DNA from: Roseibacillus persicicus
GTDB taxonomy: Bacteria > Verrucomicrobiota > Verrucomicrobiia > Verrucomicrobiales > Akkermansiaceae
Assembly (NCBI RefSeq): GCF_014651675.1
Contig: NZ_BMXI01000001.1
Location: 437,968-501,967, forward strand
DNA length: 64,000 bases
Reading direction: 5' to 3'
Of this stretch, positions 63,301 through 64,000 are shown piece after piece. The stretch's first letter is position 1, and every line of letters begins with the position of its first letter. The notes below the pieces were generated by a model. The model saw only the letters and a list, made by a program, of their open reading frames with translations, ran no database searches and had not been told where the DNA came from. The position numbers were made by a program, and so were the translations under genes.

Positions 63301-63714
63301 ATAGGTCAGGGTCAAGTTCTGCGGCGAGTTTCCATTGATACTCGCAAAGTCGAAAAGAATGCGCTGCAAGCCAATCGCCCGCACACTGTTGTTGGTGACG
63401 GTGAAGGAGATGCCCGCACTATCGGTCCGCACGCTCATGGCACCATCGATCGCCGCACTCCCTACCGGAAAGCTCTCGCCAAAAGTCCCATCGTTGCATC
63501 CCTGCGCCGACACCCGCGCCCCGTCTCCACCCCAGAGCGATCCGCTCACTTTGAAATAGGACGCATCCGCCTTCTTGGCCGACCCCTGGTTTCGAAAGGC
63601 TCCATAGCTCCCCGAAAAATCGTGCCAGCCGGCCAGAATCATTTCTTCGGCCGAAGCACCGACGCTCGAAATGAGTAAGACAACAAAGGGAAATGATCGG
63701 AAAGGAGATATCAT
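60394..63714 (-). CDS. Secreted endonuclease/exonuclease/phosphatase protein with MAM and cadherin-like modules
   Basis: A 1,106-residue exported protein (signal MISPFRSFPFVVLLISSVGASA). Residues 25-215 are a beta domain (ILAGWHDFSGSYGAF). Residues 218-455 are an EEP domain with LTYNIHGG, LCLQEVGEG (metal Glu), NIFNFHNTY, VVMLGDFNLR and GLSDHPGIWV, the full catalytic set. FN3-like (460-555), a MAM domain (560-715) nearly the same as those in the 35240 enzyme, a cadherin/VCBS-like repeat (720-805), another beta domain, and a tail with DDGNPDGDSLDNYAEF ending RKFLSIVVERPE. It could hydrolyse DNA, lipid or sugar phosphates outside the cell. Confidence 0.88.
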   Translation of the reverse strand: MISPFRSFPFVVLLISSVGASAEEMILAGWHDFSGSYGAFRNQGSAKKADASYFKVSGSLWGGDGARVSAQGCNDGTFGESFPVGSAAIDGAMSVRTDSAGISFTVTNNSVRAIGLQRILFDFASINGNSPQNLTLTYQQGDLSNANGTVIWSRSAVHNGISASADYEDVEIDLTALTDRCLGVGETARFLLEGDTASNPTQALFLDNVAVTGTVDEIAVLTYNIHGGYGPNGQGTPADNLGDFYEDFMQGEDVLCLQEVGEGSSASDEYQAAKDVFSADYPYSYQTIYEATDRAWYQSALESSLVIFSRYPFVDTHSQLIQIDPQGDEWSRFAQHVVIEVGGEQINIFNFHNTYNFGDDDYASEKAGMSKFKDYVFDRLDITQWSEAEDDNVVMLGDFNLRNGAAYLDVTEVLDPPVLTSNGLDHVASVESKSNSGFYAAVAAGLSDHPGIWVTYDFASPSAEPLEWVSPPQESAVCEVSMEAEWVADSGGVQYYFSNKTVADGSHDSGWQVSPSYTDTGLDPATTYEYTVKVRDLSANQNESVESAATAATTAALVAESLPYAESFEAALGAWKQSSDDDWDWTWHSGGTDTGATGPIGASDGVQYLYVENHGTGAQYKTSSLEALFDFTGAAAPTLFFDYHMYGVYIDFLAVDVHDGTSWTNDVWIRNNQQHSSSEEAWSTAEVDLSTYAGLAEVTLRFRSKQKQWHAADTAIDNLILEDTNTAPEAIGGSAVVRGETAVLLAASDADDDGLNYTIITPPSHGSLSGTAPELLYTPDAGYVGPDSFIFKVDDGNVDSGEVTVALFVGNVLVGYGHSAGATSPDYEYGSVSSVVTLGGGLAGGEIATTIDQLSVAEGTGLPSEVAEDDYGYFLSYIVEPNGSSIGYESLFVDAFAKEASRSYQLSYRIEGGEEVFLTSGAVSAGGLEDEGNFEIYDFPDFVTDASVEFRIYWQGGPASSSESRVYLDDFFLTGEVFSDLEMWRSSYFQTVVGEGVAADDGNPDGDSLDNYAEFILGTDPGKADSPLVILSTGDEEITVSYSRRKVDGVNVYAEWSRDLKDPWFTDGLSEELAGDDGVFETMAVSLPVSAAEARKFLSIVVERPE

Positions 63715-63905
63715 GGGAGGTGGGTTAGTCTCGCGACGAAAGCACGCTAGGTCAGTTTCGTGAAAGACGCCACCAACTTTACAGAATCTCTTTCGAAGCA
63801 GGTCCCTTCTCGGGTGATGGGATCGCCGTGAAAAGGGCCTTCATCTCACCTCTTTCTCGATTGACTTCGCGAACCCTCATCTGAAAGATTCGCGAGGGAA
63901 CACCA

Positions 63906-64000
63906 ATGAAAAAGTTCATTTCTACACTCGCTGTTGGACTTCTTCTTACCGCCACTTCTTGGGGAGAAGAAGCTGCTGTCACTTCGAACATCGAAGCCAA
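63906..64000 (+). CDS. Secreted protein, N-terminal fragment
   Basis: An ATG at 63906 with GAGGG seven bases upstream opens a frame that runs off the right edge: MKKFISTLAVGLLLTATSWG is a standard signal peptide, followed by EEAAVTSNIEA. Only 31 codons are visible. TTCGCGA occurs twice upstream (63867, 63889), and TTGACT at 63861 with AAAGAT 17 bp later is a weak promoter. Function unknown. Confidence 0.7.
   Translation, partial: MKKFISTLAVGLLLTATSWGEEAAVTSNIEA

Noticed and set aside
64000-64000. Minus-strand frame 63779-64000 at the right edge
   Set aside because: It lies opposite the clear signal-peptide start at 63906, which has a ribosome site; the antisense translation has no features.

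Overview
The window looks like a piece of chromosome from a free-living, probably marine member of the Verrucomicrobiota. Support comes from two PEP-CTERM proteins, a 1,419-residue protein fusing DUF1080, a PVC-type beta-propeller, HEAT repeats, LamG and cytochrome c, SHD1-domain proteins, two sulfatases, and many very large secreted proteins of repeat and carbohydrate-binding modules. G+C is fairly high, genes often lack a Shine-Dalgarno sequence, and no rRNA, tRNA, CRISPR array or intact insertion sequence is seen. The species cannot be named from the sequence.

Layout. 1-4 kb: edge of a secreted Lon-like protein, a secreted DUF5060 glycosidase-like protein and a sulfatase whose catalytic cysteine position is glycine. 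4-13.5 kb: a surface-protein block with two PEP-CTERM proteins, a tandem paralogue that lost its PEP-CTERM anchor, and a 1,531-residue beta-helix protein. 13.6-16.6 kb: AraC regulator divergent from an NmrA-like, DUF4345 and DUF1772 operon. 16.7-19.6 kb: FG-GAP protein. 19.7-23.1 kb: an ECF sigma factor (SigZ type), a flavin monooxygenase with a cysteine-rich tail and an MFS exporter, read as a thiophilic-toxicant (perhaps arsenic) response cassette. 23.2-28.4 kb: cytochrome, small protein, aminotransferase with EamA exporter, PAS-AraC regulator, Gfo/Idh/MocA oxidoreductase. 28.4-29 kb: a non-coding, hairpin-rich stretch. 29-35 kb: PVC cytochrome fusion, small protein, formyltransferase. 35-50.7 kb: GH-A-like exoenzyme, nucleoside-hydrolase-like protein, glycosyltransferase, AraC/SDR pair, an LRR-DUF1963 fusion, SHD1 esterase, tricorn-like protease. 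51-63.7 kb: polysaccharide degradation block with an alginate-lyase-family enzyme, a CBM6/GH-A enzyme, an intact sulfatase and a secreted nuclease/phosphatase with a MAM domain.

How the genes work together. Most of the DNA encodes exported enzymes that bind, desulfate and cleave acidic algal polysaccharides; inner-membrane transporters and four regulators (three AraC type, one ECF sigma) are scattered between. Six large secreted proteins end in the same kind of tail, in most cases an acidic DxDxD-like stretch, then a small beta module ending in an FFRL-like motif; a seventh carries the module internally. Several start codons of secreted-protein genes are immediately preceded by unrelated but perfect inverted repeats, and the octamer YCTAACAR is strongly over-represented across much of the window. 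These three patterns are the best candidates for something not yet described.
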